Part shown: piece by piece, positions 8,185 through 16,862 of the stretch | Position numbering within the stretch: position 1 is the first letter of the stretch | Layout of the letters: each line of letters opens with the position of its first letter | From: Chloroflexota bacterium | GTDB lineage: Bacteria > Chloroflexota > Anaerolineae > Aggregatilineales > Aggregatilineaceae | Direction: 5' to 3' | Assembly (NCBI GenBank): GCA_012729765.1 | Contig: JAAYCM010000082.1 | Location: 1-41,873, forward strand | DNA length: 41,873 nt | Translations under genes and position numbers: made by a program | The notes under the pieces: generated by a model | Told to the model about the DNA's origin: nothing | What the model saw: only the letters and a program-made list of their open reading frames with translations | The model's database searches: none

Positions 8185-9371
8185 GCGACACCATGAGCAC
8201 ACCTCGCCCGATTCGCGTGATGCGCATCATTGCCCGGTTGAACATCGGCGGCCCGGCGGTGCATGTCGTGCTGCTGACCGACCGGCTGCGCCCGCCCGAT
8301 TTCGAGAGCACGCTGGTCTGCGGGCAGATCGGCGCGCACGAGGGTGATATGGCCTATCTCGTCCAGGAGCGCGGCATTACGCCGGTGTATGTGCCGGAAT
8401 TAGGTCGCGAGCTGTCGCCGCTGCGCGACCTGCTGACGCTGTTCAAGCTGTGGCGGCTGATGCGACGGCTGCGTCCCGACGTGGTGCACACCCACACCGC
8501 CAAGGCCGGATTCGTGGGGCGGATCGCGGCGTGGCTGGCGCGCGTGCCGGTGCGCGTCCATACCTTTCACGGGCACGTGTTGCACGGCTATTTCGGCCCG
8601 GCCAAGACGCGGGTTTTCCTGTGGCTGGAACGGCTCTCGGCGCGGCTCTCCGACCGGCTGATCACGATCAGCCCGGCACTGCGTGACGAGCTGGCGGAGC
8701 GCTACGGGGTTGCCCCGGCGGCGAAATTCAGCGTCGTGCCGTTGGGCCTGGAATTGGACGGGCTGGCTCAATCTGCGCGACACGCAGGCGCATTCCGGGC
8801 AGAATACAATCTGCCGGAGGATGCCCCGCTGATCGGGATCGTCGGGCGCATCGTGCCGATCAAGAATCACACCCTGTTTCTGGCGATGGCCGCGCGGGTG
8901 CGCCGTGCCCGGCCCGCTGCCCACTTCGTGATCGTGGGCGACGGTGAGGGGCGCGCGGCGGTCGAGGACCAGGTGGACGCGCTCGGACTGCGCGACGCCG
9001 TGACGTTCACCGGCTGGCAGCGCGATCTGGCGCCGATCTACAGCGATCTCGACGTGCTGGTGATCTCGTCGGATAATGAGGGCACGCCGGTTTCGATCAT
9101 CGAGGCGCTGGCGGCGGGCGTGCCGGTCGTCTCGACGGCGGTCGGCGGCGTGCCGGACCTGCTGCGCCAGGGCGAATTCGGGCGGCTGGCCCCGGCCAAC
9201 GATCCCGACGCGCTGGCCGGGGCGGTGCTGGCGGCGCTGGACGATCCCGCCGGGGGGCAAGATGCGATCCGGCAGGCGGTGGTAGCTGCGTATGATGCGG
9301 GGCGGCTGGCCCGCGATCTGGCCGCGCTCTACCGCGAGCTGCTGGCGGCCAGGGGCAGGCTACCCAGATGA
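8181..9371 (+). CDS. GT4-family glycosyltransferase (second)
   Basis: This is a second GT-B fold family 4 glycosyltransferase in the surface-glycan operon. The N-terminal domain carries ARLNIGGPAVHVVLL, the usual GG loop that contacts the donor, and VVHTHTAKAGFVGR; the C-terminal domain has GIVGRIVPIKNH, IVGDGEGRAAVE and the E-x7-E motif EGTPVSIIE. Length (396) is normal. It overlaps the amidotransferase by four bases upstream (ATGA) and the large membrane protein by four bases downstream. The HTAKAGFVGR segment occurs in WcaJ-linked and capsule-type GT4 enzymes, so a capsule- or exopolysaccharide-like product is plausible. Confidence 0.87.
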   Translation: MSDTMSTPRPIRVMRIIARLNIGGPAVHVVLLTDRLRPPDFESTLVCGQIGAHEGDMAYLVQERGITPVYVPELGRELSPLRDLLTLFKLWRLMRRLRPDVVHTHTAKAGFVGRIAAWLARVPVRVHTFHGHVLHGYFGPAKTRVFLWLERLSARLSDRLITISPALRDELAERYGVAPAAKFSVVPLGLELDGLAQSARHAGAFRAEYNLPEDAPLIGIVGRIVPIKNHTLFLAMAARVRRARPAAHFVIVGDGEGRAAVEDQVDALGLRDAVTFTGWQRDLAPIYSDLDVLVISSDNEGTPVSIIEALAAGVPVVSTAVGGVPDLLRQGEFGRLAPANDPDALAGAVLAALDDPAGGQDAIRQAVVAAYDAGRLARDLAALYRELLAARGRLPR

Positions 9372-11770
9372 ACGAGCGCCCCACCTGGCGGCGGGTGGCG
9401 ATTGGGTCGGGCCTGGTCGCGCTGCTGATCGCCGTCTACTTTATCACCTACAGCGGCTACGCCATCAGCCGCGATGAATGGTTCCTGTTCGACGCGACCG
9501 AGAGCTTTGCCCGGCGCGGCGATCTGCGCCTCAACTTCCTCTACGATGCCAATCCCCCGGTGCGCGCCGCCGAGGTGCGCCCACCCGTCGCGGATACCGA
9601 GCCGCTCCAGCCGGTGCTGGCCGCGCCGCTGTTTCTGATCGCGCAGGCGCTCCCCGGTATCGGCTTGGTGCATACCGTCTTCCTGTTCAATATCCTGATC
9701 ACGGGGCTGATCGCCGCGACATTTTTCGCCTATGGACTGGCGCTCGGCTACCGGGCGCGTGTGGCGGCGCTGGCGGCGGCGGCGCTGGGCCTGGGTACGA
9801 TCTTGTGGCCCTACAGCCGCACTTTTTTCCGCGAGCCGCTGTTCACGTGGCTGGTGCTGCTGAGCGCGCTGTTGATGCGGCTGCTTCGGCAGCGGTTGGC
9901 GGCGGGCCAGCGTCCAATCGGGCTGGCGGCGGCGTTCGCGGTCGCACTGGCCGGGGCGCTGATCACCAAGGAAGCGACTTTTCTGCTGCTGCCGGTACTG
10001 GTCGTCGAGGCGCTGCCCGCGCGCCTGGGGCAGATTCGCGTCGGGCGTCGGGCCGGGCTGGCGCTGGTGCTGCTGGCGGTGCTGGTCGTGGTGCTTCTGA
10101 TCGGGGCGCTCAACGCGGATACGCTGTTCGGCCTGTCGGGGCGCTATGCCTTCGCAGACCGGCTGGAACAGGCGCGCGGCAACCTCTCGGATATGGCGCG
10201 CGGAGTGCGGGGCTACCTGTTCAGCCCGGCGCGCAGCCTGTGGGTTTTTTCGCCGGTGCTGCTGCTCGGCTTGGCGGGACTGCCGCGCCTGGGTCGGGCG
10301 CGCCGCTGGCGGCAGATCGCCGTGCCGCTGGTGATGCTCGCGGCGTTCGTGATCGGCTACGCCATCGTGCGCGGGCCGGAGTGGTACGGCGGGCTGGGGT
10401 GGGGGCCGCGCTATCTGGTCCCGGTAACGCCGTTCGTGGCGCTGTGGCTGCTGCCGGTGATCGAGGCACTGCTGGAGCGCGGCGCGGCCTGGGCCCTGCG
10501 GCTGGGCGCGCTGCTGATCGTCCTGATCAGCGCGGCGGTGCAGGTAATCGCGACCCTGCTGCCGGTCGATTATTACTACGACACACTGGCCCGGCAGGAC
10601 CCGCCGATCGTGCCCTGGAACGAAGGCGCGTGGAGCCTGCGCTGGTCGCCGCTGTGGGTCTATGTCGAGGCGCTGGACGAGCCGCACACGGTCGATTGGG
10701 CGTGGCAGTATGCGGCGGGGCGAAGCTGGCTGCTGCCGGTGCTGGCCGCTGCGCTGGCGGTGCTGGCTGTGGGCGCGCTCGTGATGTGGATCCGCTGCCG
10801 GGATGGAGCGCGCTCGGCGGCGCTGGGCACGGTCGCCGGGCTGAGCGCGGCGGTGGCGCTGGTGCTGGGCGTGGGGCTGTACGCGATCCGGCTCGACCCG
10901 CGCTATTACGGCGATTTCGCCCCGACGCGCGATCTACTGCGCCAGCTTGAAGCCCAGGCCCGGCCCGGCGATGTGATCGTGCTCAATGACAACTTCTACG
11001 CCGAATTCTTCATGAACTACTACAAGCGGCGCGATCCGGCGGTGTGGACGCTGCCGCAGTCGCCGGGCGAACGCGGCAGCCTGGAGCAGGCCCCCCAGGT
11101 CGAATCGCCCAACCCCGACGACCTGATTCATCTCTCCAACACACTGACGCTGAACCACCTCGCGCAGCGTCACGAGCGGCTGTGGCTGGTGCTGAACACC
11201 AGCCGGTTTATCCCCTGGTCGGTGCGCGCCGTCGAGCACTATCTCGCGCGCCATTACTTCTCGCTCGGCGAAATCTATGCCACCGATGTAGCGCGCGCCG
11301 TGCTGTTCGATACGGCCATCGGCCCGCCCGCGACCGCGTTAGCCTGGCCGGAGCAGCGCGCCGATGTTGTTTTCGGTGAGAGTCTCCATCTGGTCGGGTA
11401 CGACCTGCCGCGCGGGCGTGTGCTGGCGGCGGGTGAGTCGCTGCCAGTGTCGCTGCTGTGGCAGGCGGTCGACTCAGTGGACCGGGATTACACGGTCGGG
11501 GTGCTGCTGCTCGACGCGAGCGGCAGCGTGGTCGCCCAGCGTGACTCCTTCCCGGTCAGCTACTTCGAGCACACGCAGCAGTGGCGGACCGGCTCCTATC
11601 ACCGCGACAACTATGCCCTGGCACTGCCGGACATGCTGCCGCCGGGCGACTATGCGCTGTGGGTGGTCGTCTACTGGTGGGAAGCGCCCGGCGACCGGCT
11701 GCCTGTCAGCGGGCCGGATGGCGAGCCGCAGGGTGATCACGCGTGGCTGGGCACAATTACGGTGCAGTAG
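9368..11770 (+). CDS. Large polytopic membrane protein, GT-C glycosyltransferase-like
   Basis: The protein has 800 residues with about ten to twelve hydrophobic helices in the first 520 residues and a mostly soluble C-terminal part. After the first helix the extracytoplasmic loop reads SRDEWFLFDATESFARRGD, an acidic segment in the position where GT-C enzymes (families 39/83) hold their catalytic aspartate. FFREPLFTW and ITKEATF resemble other GT-C loops. The C-terminal region has VIVLNDNFYAEFFMNYY and a final beta-rich domain (about residues 655-800) with YTVGVLLLDASG and GDYALWVVVYWWE. It ends the operon begun by the WecA-like gene. A role transferring a lipid-linked sugar outside the membrane is inferred from fold and context. 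Confidence 0.68.
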   Translation: MNERPTWRRVAIGSGLVALLIAVYFITYSGYAISRDEWFLFDATESFARRGDLRLNFLYDANPPVRAAEVRPPVADTEPLQPVLAAPLFLIAQALPGIGLVHTVFLFNILITGLIAATFFAYGLALGYRARVAALAAAALGLGTILWPYSRTFFREPLFTWLVLLSALLMRLLRQRLAAGQRPIGLAAAFAVALAGALITKEATFLLLPVLVVEALPARLGQIRVGRRAGLALVLLAVLVVVLLIGALNADTLFGLSGRYAFADRLEQARGNLSDMARGVRGYLFSPARSLWVFSPVLLLGLAGLPRLGRARRWRQIAVPLVMLAAFVIGYAIVRGPEWYGGLGWGPRYLVPVTPFVALWLLPVIEALLERGAAWALRLGALLIVLISAAVQVIATLLPVDYYYDTLARQDPPIVPWNEGAWSLRWSPLWVYVEALDEPHTVDWAWQYAAGRSWLLPVLAAALAVLAVGALVMWIRCRDGARSAALGTVAGLSAAVALVLGVGLYAIRLDPRYYGDFAPTRDLLRQLEAQARPGDVIVLNDNFYAEFFMNYYKRRDPAVWTLPQSPGERGSLEQAPQVESPNPDDLIHLSNTLTLNHLAQRHERLWLVLNTSRFIPWSVRAVEHYLARHYFSLGEIYATDVARAVLFDTAIGPPATALAWPEQRADVVFGESLHLVGYDLPRGRVLAAGESLPVSLLWQAVDSVDRDYTVGVLLLDASGSVVAQRDSFPVSYFEHTQQWRTGSYHRDNYALALPDMLPPGDYALWVVVYWWEAPGDRLPVSGPDGEPQGDHAWLGTITVQ

Positions 11771-11782
11771 GCGGCGCGCGTT

Positions 11783-11811
11783 TCGTCAGACCCCGCGAGA
11801 CGGGTTATACT
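11783..11811 (+). promoter_or_regulatory. Possible promoter for the M42 peptidase gene
   Basis: TATACT at 11806-11811 is a good -10 box; the region 17 bases upstream (TCGTCA) is a poor -35 box. The predicted start falls about 60 bases before the ATG at 11879. Confidence 0.35.
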
Positions 11812-11878
11812 GGCGGCGAATTTTTCTCACCTGAAACCGAAGTTACTATATTCTACTTATCGTTCATCAGGAGCCGAG

Positions 11879-12931
11879 ATGCCCGACCTGACCTTTGACC
11901 TCGATTCGATGGTTCAATTTTTAGTCGATCTGCTCCGGACGCCCAGCCCGACCGGCTATCACCGCGAGGCGATGGACGTGGTCGAGCAGGCGTTTCGCGG
12001 GCTGGAAATTGACGACCTGGCGATCGCGCGCAACCCGAAAGGCGCGCTGATCCTGACCTGGCCCGGCGAGCAGGTCGATAGGCCGCGCGGCCTGACGGCC
12101 CACACCGACACGCTCGGCCTGATGGTGAAGGAAGTCAAGCCCAACGGTCGGCTCAAGCTCACGATGCTGGGCGGCTATATGTGGAACGCGGTCGAATTTG
12201 AGGCGGTCACGGTGCAGACCTTCGACGGGCAGCGCTATCGGGGCACGGTTGTGCCGGTCAAGGCGAGCGTGCACGTGCACAGCGACGCGCGCGACGCGCC
12301 GCGCAACGCCGATACGATGGAAGTCCGGCTCGATGCGCGGGTGAGCAGTGCCGACGAGACGCGCGCCCTGGGGATCGACGTGGGCGACTTCGTGTTCCTC
12401 GATCCACGCGTCGAGGTGACGGATACCGGCTTCATCCGCTCGCGGCACCTGGACGACAAGGCGGGCGTGGCAGCGATCTTCGGTGCGTTTGGCGCGCTCA
12501 AGGCGGCGGGACTGCGTCCGGCACAGCGCCTCACGACGGTGATCGCCAACTATGAGGAAGTCGGGCACGGTGGGGCGGCGGGTCTGCCGCTCGAACTGCA
12601 CGAGCTGGTCGCGGTCGATATGGCGGCAGTCGGTGAGGGCCAGAACTCAGACGAGTATAGCGTGGGCATCTGCGCCAAGGACGCCGGTGGGCCATACCAT
12701 ACCGACCTGACACGTAAGTTGCGCACCCTGGCCGACAAGGCCGGGATTCCGTACAAGGTCGATATCTATCCCCACTACGGCTCCGACGGCGAAGCCTACT
12801 GGCACGCGGGCGGCGCGGCCCAGGTGGCCCTGATCGGCCCCGGCGTCGATGCGTCGCACGCCTACGAGCGCACCCACCGGGAGAGCCTGCTCCATTCGGC
12901 TCACCTGATCGCGCGCTTCGTGCTGTCGTGA
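11879..12931 (+). CDS. M42-family metalloaminopeptidase
   Basis: This is a two-metal aminopeptidase of peptidase family M42, often tetrahedral dodecamers that trim peptides in the cytoplasm; relatives are misannotated as endoglucanases. All expected ligands can be placed: H75 and D77 in AHTDTLG, D192 in SRHLDDKAG, the catalytic and ligand pair E226/E227 in NYEEVGHGG, D247 in VAVDMA and H326 in DASHAYERTH. Length (350) is normal. A CAGGAG ribosome site precedes the ATG. A -10-like box lies about 70 bases upstream and the glycan operon ends 108 bases before, so it probably starts a new unit that may continue into the HAD gene 37 bases downstream. Confidence 0.9.
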   Translation: MPDLTFDLDSMVQFLVDLLRTPSPTGYHREAMDVVEQAFRGLEIDDLAIARNPKGALILTWPGEQVDRPRGLTAHTDTLGLMVKEVKPNGRLKLTMLGGYMWNAVEFEAVTVQTFDGQRYRGTVVPVKASVHVHSDARDAPRNADTMEVRLDARVSSADETRALGIDVGDFVFLDPRVEVTDTGFIRSRHLDDKAGVAAIFGAFGALKAAGLRPAQRLTTVIANYEEVGHGGAAGLPLELHELVAVDMAAVGEGQNSDEYSVGICAKDAGGPYHTDLTRKLRTLADKAGIPYKVDIYPHYGSDGEAYWHAGGAAQVALIGPGVDASHAYERTHRESLLHSAHLIARFVLS

Positions 12932-12968
12932 GCTTATCACAAACAGTTCGAGTATTCAGGAGTGATGT

Positions 12969-13724
12969 ATGCCTTTACAGGGCGTGATCTTCGATATGGG
13001 CGGCACGCTGGTGCACTATACGCCGCCCGGCCAGACCTGGGAAGAAGTCGAGCGGCGCGGCGCGCTGAGCGTCTACAACTATCTGCTGGAGCAGAAGCAC
13101 ACGCTGCCAGCGCAGACCGAAGCGATCGACCTGGCCTGGAACTACGCGCGCTCGCTGTGGTCGTCGCTGGATCAGTACGATGTCAAGGACCTGAAGCTGG
13201 ACTTGCAGCTCCGGCTGTTGGCACAGCAGTGGGGCATCAGCGAGATCTCACCGGAAGTCAGCGAGGCGCTGGCCCTGGCTTATATGGCCGAGCTTCAGGC
13301 GGAAGTAATCCCGCTCGAAGGCGTGGCCGAAACGCTGCAAGCGCTCGACGATCGCGGCCTGAAGCTGGGCCTGGTTTCCAATACGATGTGGCCCGGCGCG
13401 CACCATTTGCAGGATTTGGAGCGTTATAACCTGACCGGCTATTTCGATCATCTGCTGTTTTCGGCAGACGAGGAAAGCTGGAAGCCGAACCCGGACGTGT
13501 TCGAGCGCTCGCTGAAGGCGCTGGGACTCCAGCCCGGCGAGGCGGCTTTCGTCGGCGACAGCCTGTACTTCGATATGTACGGGGCCAAGCAGGTCGGGAT
13601 GAAGACGATCTGGATCGAGCAGGTGCAGCCCTGGCTGCCCGAAGGGCTGGACGCAACGCCCGACGCGACGATCAAGCGGCTGCCGGACCTGATCCCGATC
13701 ATCGACGCGTGGCGTGAGGCGTGA
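12969..13724 (+). CDS. HAD-superfamily hydrolase
   Basis: This is a haloacid-dehalogenase-fold phosphatase or related hydrolase. Motif I is FDMGGTLV with the nucleophile D9; the second aspartate of the common DxDGT form is replaced by glycine (D-M-G-G-T), a variant found in other HAD families. Motif II is LVSNT, motif III is the lysine in SWKPNPDVF and motif IV is AFVGDSLYFDMYGA. A helical cap lies between motif I and II (about residues 20-115), giving a C1-cap type HAD of 251 residues. AGGAG precedes the ATG. It is followed after 34 bases by a thioredoxin-fold gene. The substrate is unknown; the loss of the acid/base aspartate might alter the reaction. Confidence 0.83.
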   Translation: MPLQGVIFDMGGTLVHYTPPGQTWEEVERRGALSVYNYLLEQKHTLPAQTEAIDLAWNYARSLWSSLDQYDVKDLKLDLQLRLLAQQWGISEISPEVSEALALAYMAELQAEVIPLEGVAETLQALDDRGLKLGLVSNTMWPGAHHLQDLERYNLTGYFDHLLFSADEESWKPNPDVFERSLKALGLQPGEAAFVGDSLYFDMYGAKQVGMKTIWIEQVQPWLPEGLDATPDATIKRLPDLIPIIDAWREA

Positions 13725-13758
13725 GGCCATCCCGCCCGGCATACGTAGGGAGCCTGTG

Positions 13759-14466
13759 ATGAATCTTGAGACTGCTGAGCATCCAGCCGTGCGGCGGCGC
13801 GTCCCGATCTGGCTGCTGATCGTGCTGGGCGTGGCGCTGCTGGCCGCTATCGCCGCGCTGATCTACCGGTTTATGCCGCTGGACGCGCCGATCCCTGGGG
13901 ACGTGGGCCGCGCTTATGCCGGGCTGGAGCGCGGCACGACCGACGAAGGCTTCCCCCGGCTGGGCGAGGCGAGCGCGCCGGTGCTGGTCGAGGTGTTTTC
14001 CAGCTTTGCCTGCCCGCACTGCCGCACCTTTCATGAGGAACAGTTTGCCGGGCTGCTGGACGAGATTGCCGCCGGACAGGTGCAGTTCGTGTTCATCCCC
14101 ATCGCGCATATCGGCAGGGGCGCAGGCACGGCGGCACACGGCGCGCTGTGCGCCGGGGAGCAGGATCGGTTCTGGGAGATGCACGACGTACTGTTCTACT
14201 GGCAGGGCCGCACGGTTGGATCGGCCTTCCCGGAGCGGCGCGTGAAGCTCGGCGCGGAGAACCTGGGGCTGGATACCGCCGCCTTCAACCAGTGTATGGA
14301 CGACAGCCAGCCCGAAGCGGTGCTCGACCGGGCGCGGGCCGAGTTCGACCGGCGCGGGCTGACCGGCACGCCCAGCCTGTTTATCGACGGCCAGCGCGTC
14401 CAGGACTACAGCGAGCTGGAGCAGTTGGGCGGCCCCGACGCGAGCGCCGCCAGTGTGGCTGGATGA
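13759..14466 (+). CDS. Membrane-anchored DsbA-like thioredoxin-fold protein
   Basis: Residues 16-37 form one hydrophobic helix (PIWLLIVLGVALLAA and following), which should tether the protein to the outer face of the membrane. The domain begins at about residue 70 and has the redox motif CPHC at C85 to C88 (FACPHCRTFHEEQF), an inserted helical region and the cis-proline loop TGTPSLFIDG. This matches the DsbA/BdbD thiol-oxidase group that forms or repairs disulfides in exported proteins. Length is about 235 from the ATG at 13759; an earlier in-frame ATG at 13714 is inside the previous gene's end and less likely. Its stop overlaps the M19 peptidase start by four bases. Confidence 0.85.
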   Translation: MNLETAEHPAVRRRVPIWLLIVLGVALLAAIAALIYRFMPLDAPIPGDVGRAYAGLERGTTDEGFPRLGEASAPVLVEVFSSFACPHCRTFHEEQFAGLLDEIAAGQVQFVFIPIAHIGRGAGTAAHGALCAGEQDRFWEMHDVLFYWQGRTVGSAFPERRVKLGAENLGLDTAAFNQCMDDSQPEAVLDRARAEFDRRGLTGTPSLFIDGQRVQDYSELEQLGGPDASAASVAG

Positions 14467-15554
14467 CCGATATTATCGTCGATGGGCACCAGGATATCGC
14501 CTGGAACTATCTGAACTGCGGGCGCGATTTCCGGCGCAGCGCGTGGTCCAAGCGCCGCCAGGAACGGGCGAATCCCGCGTTTGTGACGCGCTATGGGCGG
14601 GCGATGCTCGGCCTGCCGGATGACATTTTGGGGCGGGTGGCGGTGGTCTGCGCCTCGATCTACGTCGCGCCGTCGTGGTCGAAGTTTGCGGCGGGCGAGC
14701 GCATGGTGTACAGCACGCCGGACGAAGCCTACCGGCTGGCGCGGCAGCAGGTGGACTACTACGAGCGGCTGACCGAGGAGAACGAGGCGATCCAGCTTAT
14801 ACGCACCCAGGCCGATCTCGACGCGGTGCTGGCGACGTGGGCCGACGGCACCGATCTGAGCGATCACCGGCTGGGGCTGGTTCTGCTGCTCGAAGGGGCC
14901 GATCCGGTTTTGGAGCCGGCCCAGCTTGAGGAGTGGTACGCACGCGGCCTGCGGATTCTCGGCCTGGCCTGGACCGCGACGCGCTACAGCGGCGGGACCG
15001 GCGCGCCGGGTCCACTGACCGACCTGGGGCGCGCGCTGCTCGACGTGATGGCCGATGCCGGGATGATCCTCGACCTCTCGCACATGACGCCGGAAGGCAG
15101 CCATGAGGCGCTGGACCGTTACGAGGGGCCGCTCTTCGCCGGGCACGCCAACCCGCTGCGCTTCCGCAAGGATCATGAGGACCGTAACCTGTCCGACGAC
15201 ACCATCCGCCGCATCGCGGAGCGTGATGGGGCGGTGGGCATCATGCCCTACAACCTGTTCCTGGTCAACGGCTGGAAGCTAGGAGATCGCAAAGACGCTT
15301 CCGATATGAGCACGGTGATTGGGGCGATCGATCACGTCTGCCAGATCACGGGCAGCGCGCGGCATGTCGGCCTCGGCAGCGACTTCGACGGCGGCTTCGG
15401 GGCAGAGGCGACTCCGGCGGGCTTCGAGACGGTGTCCGATTTGTGGAGCATCGGCCCGGCGCTGGCCGAGCGTGGCTATGCTCCCGAAGATATCACGGCG
15501 ATTTTGGGCGGAAATTTTTTGCGCGTGCTGCGGGCCGGGCTGCCCGAAGACTGA
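14463..15554 (+). CDS. M19-family membrane dipeptidase-like metallohydrolase
   Basis: This is a zinc amidohydrolase of peptidase family M19 (renal dipeptidase), which cleaves dipeptides including those with a C-terminal D-residue. Visible motifs are DGHQDIAWN (H9, D11), the glutamate in LLLEGADPV, LDLSHMTPE, FAGHANPLRF and GLGSDFDGGFG near the C-terminus. Length is about 363. I place the start at the ATG at 14463, which gives the family N-terminus and overlaps the DsbA-like stop by four bases; longer in-frame starts would run through that gene. No signal peptide is visible, so it is probably cytoplasmic, unlike its mammalian namesake. Confidence 0.9.
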   Translation: MTDIIVDGHQDIAWNYLNCGRDFRRSAWSKRRQERANPAFVTRYGRAMLGLPDDILGRVAVVCASIYVAPSWSKFAAGERMVYSTPDEAYRLARQQVDYYERLTEENEAIQLIRTQADLDAVLATWADGTDLSDHRLGLVLLLEGADPVLEPAQLEEWYARGLRILGLAWTATRYSGGTGAPGPLTDLGRALLDVMADAGMILDLSHMTPEGSHEALDRYEGPLFAGHANPLRFRKDHEDRNLSDDTIRRIAERDGAVGIMPYNLFLVNGWKLGDRKDASDMSTVIGAIDHVCQITGSARHVGLGSDFDGGFGAEATPAGFETVSDLWSIGPALAERGYAPEDITAILGGNFLRVLRAGLPED

Positions 15555-15562
15555 TTTTAATT

Positions 15563-16042
15563 ATGGAAAAATACGCACAGATCAGCATCACGGTGGGCGC
15601 TTTGGGCGTGGTGATCACCCTGATCGGGCTGTTTCCGGGCATCATCGGGCTGGAGACGGTGCGCGGGGTGGGGGTGCTGCAAGTCCTGGTGATTCTGGCC
15701 GGGTTTAGCCTGCTCTTTCTGAGCGCCTACGTGTTCATGAAGTGGTCGTTTTATGCGGGGCTGCACAACACGCTCGCGCAGGATATCGGCCTGCGGCTGA
15801 CGCTGACCGGGTTGCTGATCGCGGCGGCGGGCGGCCTGGCGGACGTGCTCGGCTTCGGCAGCCACCCCTCGACGCCCACCACGCGCCCGCTGCTCGGCCA
15901 CTGGCAGGCGGCGACGTTTGTCGGCGGCTTCCTGATCGCGTCGTCCGGCGTGATCATCTACGCGCTTTTCGGCCCCCCGCGCGATTCGGATGAGTCCGGC
16001 GACGAGGACGAGGGCGACCTGTTCCCGCCTGAGGCGGACTAG
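15563..16042 (+). CDS. Four-helix membrane protein of unknown function
   Basis: I do not recognise this protein. It has four hydrophobic stretches: about residues 7-30, 35-58, 80-100 and 115-135, and an acidic C-terminal tail (SDESGDEDEGDLFPPEAD). I use the ATG at 15563, which lies eight bases after the M19 stop and gives about 159 residues; earlier starts lie inside that gene. The sequence before it (TTTTAATT) has no obvious ribosome site, so translation may be coupled to the upstream gene. It ends the HAD-DsbA-M19 run. A hairpin (GGCAAC with GTTGCC, 16044-16063) follows but lacks a T-tract. Confidence 0.72.
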   Translation: MEKYAQISITVGALGVVITLIGLFPGIIGLETVRGVGVLQVLVILAGFSLLFLSAYVFMKWSFYAGLHNTLAQDIGLRLTLTGLLIAAAGGLADVLGFGSHPSTPTTRPLLGHWQAATFVGGFLIASSGVIIYALFGPPRDSDESGDEDEGDLFPPEAD

Positions 16043-16075
16043 GGGCAACTTTTGCTGGTTGCCAAGTAGGAGTCC

Positions 16076-16270
16076 TCACATCTTGATCTCCACTAGAATT
16101 GGTCTCTCTTGAGATCCGGTAAGATAGACGTGTGCGCTCACGGATTGGTTTTCGGGCGAGGCGAAACGGTAAAAGCTGTTTGTCACAGTATCCTTTGGCT
16201 TTGGTGAGTCTAGCTCATCTATTGAATCAGTTCTTGGGGGTACATCATGTAGAGTCTGCAAATGACTCAA
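16076..16270 (-). CDS. Doubtful small open frame (64 codons)
   Basis: This frame starts with TTG, has no visible ribosome site and lies after a strong terminator of the same strand. The protein (64 residues, polar, ending in VEIKM) matches nothing I know. The frame stays open about 80 bases upstream without an ATG, so it could be a decayed 3' end of a gene. I list it only because the island is otherwise unexplained. Confidence 0.18.
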   Translation of the reverse strand: MSHLQTLHDVPPRTDSIDELDSPKPKDTVTNSFYRFASPENQSVSAHVYLTGSQERPILVEIKM

Positions 16271-16284
16271 CTGACTGAAGTAAT

Positions 16285-16327
16285 TAGAAATTATAAACCC
16301 TCTCCTATCTTGAATAATAGGAGAGGG
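16285..16327 (-). terminator. Intrinsic terminator of the orphan 141-residue gene
   Basis: The arms CCCTCTCCTAT (16298-16308) and ATAGGAGAGGG (16317-16327) form a perfect 11-bp stem with an eight-base loop. Read on the minus strand it is followed by TTTATAATTT, a usable T-tract, and lies 110 bases after the stop codon of the gene at 16437-16862. On the plus strand the hairpin is followed by GGTAAAGGG, so it should not terminate there. The stem also resembles the CCCTCTCC...GGAGAGGG dispersed repeats of many bacterial genomes. Confidence 0.7.
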
Positions 16328-16436
16328 GGTAAAGGGAAGGATGAGCTCATTTTACACAGAAACGAGACCAGCAGAAGATCTTGATCGTCTAGCCCTGATG
16401 GTTCCTTTTGCCTTCTTAAACCGCCGTGGCAAGTCC

Positions 16437-16862
16437 TTAATTGATCGTGATGTTTTGAAATCTGAGATAGATTTCAGCGTGATCTCCGCCGCCCATTTCT
16501 GTGTTTCGGAGTTGGACTGTCTTTGAAGTAGCGCCCAAATGTTGGGGAGTTAGAGGTGGAACAGTTAAATCGATTGTCTCTGTGTCCTCCAAATCCCCAG
16601 TGCTTGTGGTTACACCCTCAAAGAGTTTTGCATTTCCAGTTACCTTGATTGCGCCGCCGGTAGCAATAACGGCTTCCATTTCGATCTCGACACGGCATTC
16701 TCCTCCCCATCTAACATCGGGAATGTCAATCGTAATTGATGGTTGATCCGGCATTAGAATTGCGTTCACGCTACGCTCTCGGGATACATGTTCGTCGCTT
16801 TCCGGCCACCATTCGTCATCTGTGCCTTCAATTCGCACGGTACCTAACAAGATTTGCGACAT
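16437..16862 (-). CDS. Orphan 141-residue protein of unknown function
   Basis: I do not recognise this protein. It is coded on the minus strand with AAGGAGATATGAA just before the ATG, a strong ribosome site, and has its own terminator downstream. Residues 1-40 are acidic and polar with two tryptophans (DEWWPESDEH); residues about 40-75 alternate hydrophobic and polar residues (SITIDIPDVRWGGECRVEIEME), suggesting beta strands; the C-terminal half is Thr- and Ser-rich (TTSTGDLEDTETIDL) and ends in a beta-like YLRFQNITIN. It has no signal peptide, membrane helix or cysteine pair (a single cysteine at about 55). Codon choice is more AT-rich than in neighbours, consistent with recent transfer. A beta-sandwich binding domain is a guess. 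Confidence 0.72.
   Translation of the reverse strand: MSQILLGTVRIEGTDDEWWPESDEHVSRERSVNAILMPDQPSITIDIPDVRWGGECRVEIEMEAVIATGGAIKVTGNAKLFEGVTTSTGDLEDTETIDLTVPPLTPQHLGATSKTVQLRNTEMGGGDHAEIYLRFQNITIN

Noticed and set aside
16044..16063. Hairpin GGCAAC/GTTGCC after the four-helix membrane protein
   Set aside because: No T-tract follows on either strand, so it is not called a terminator.
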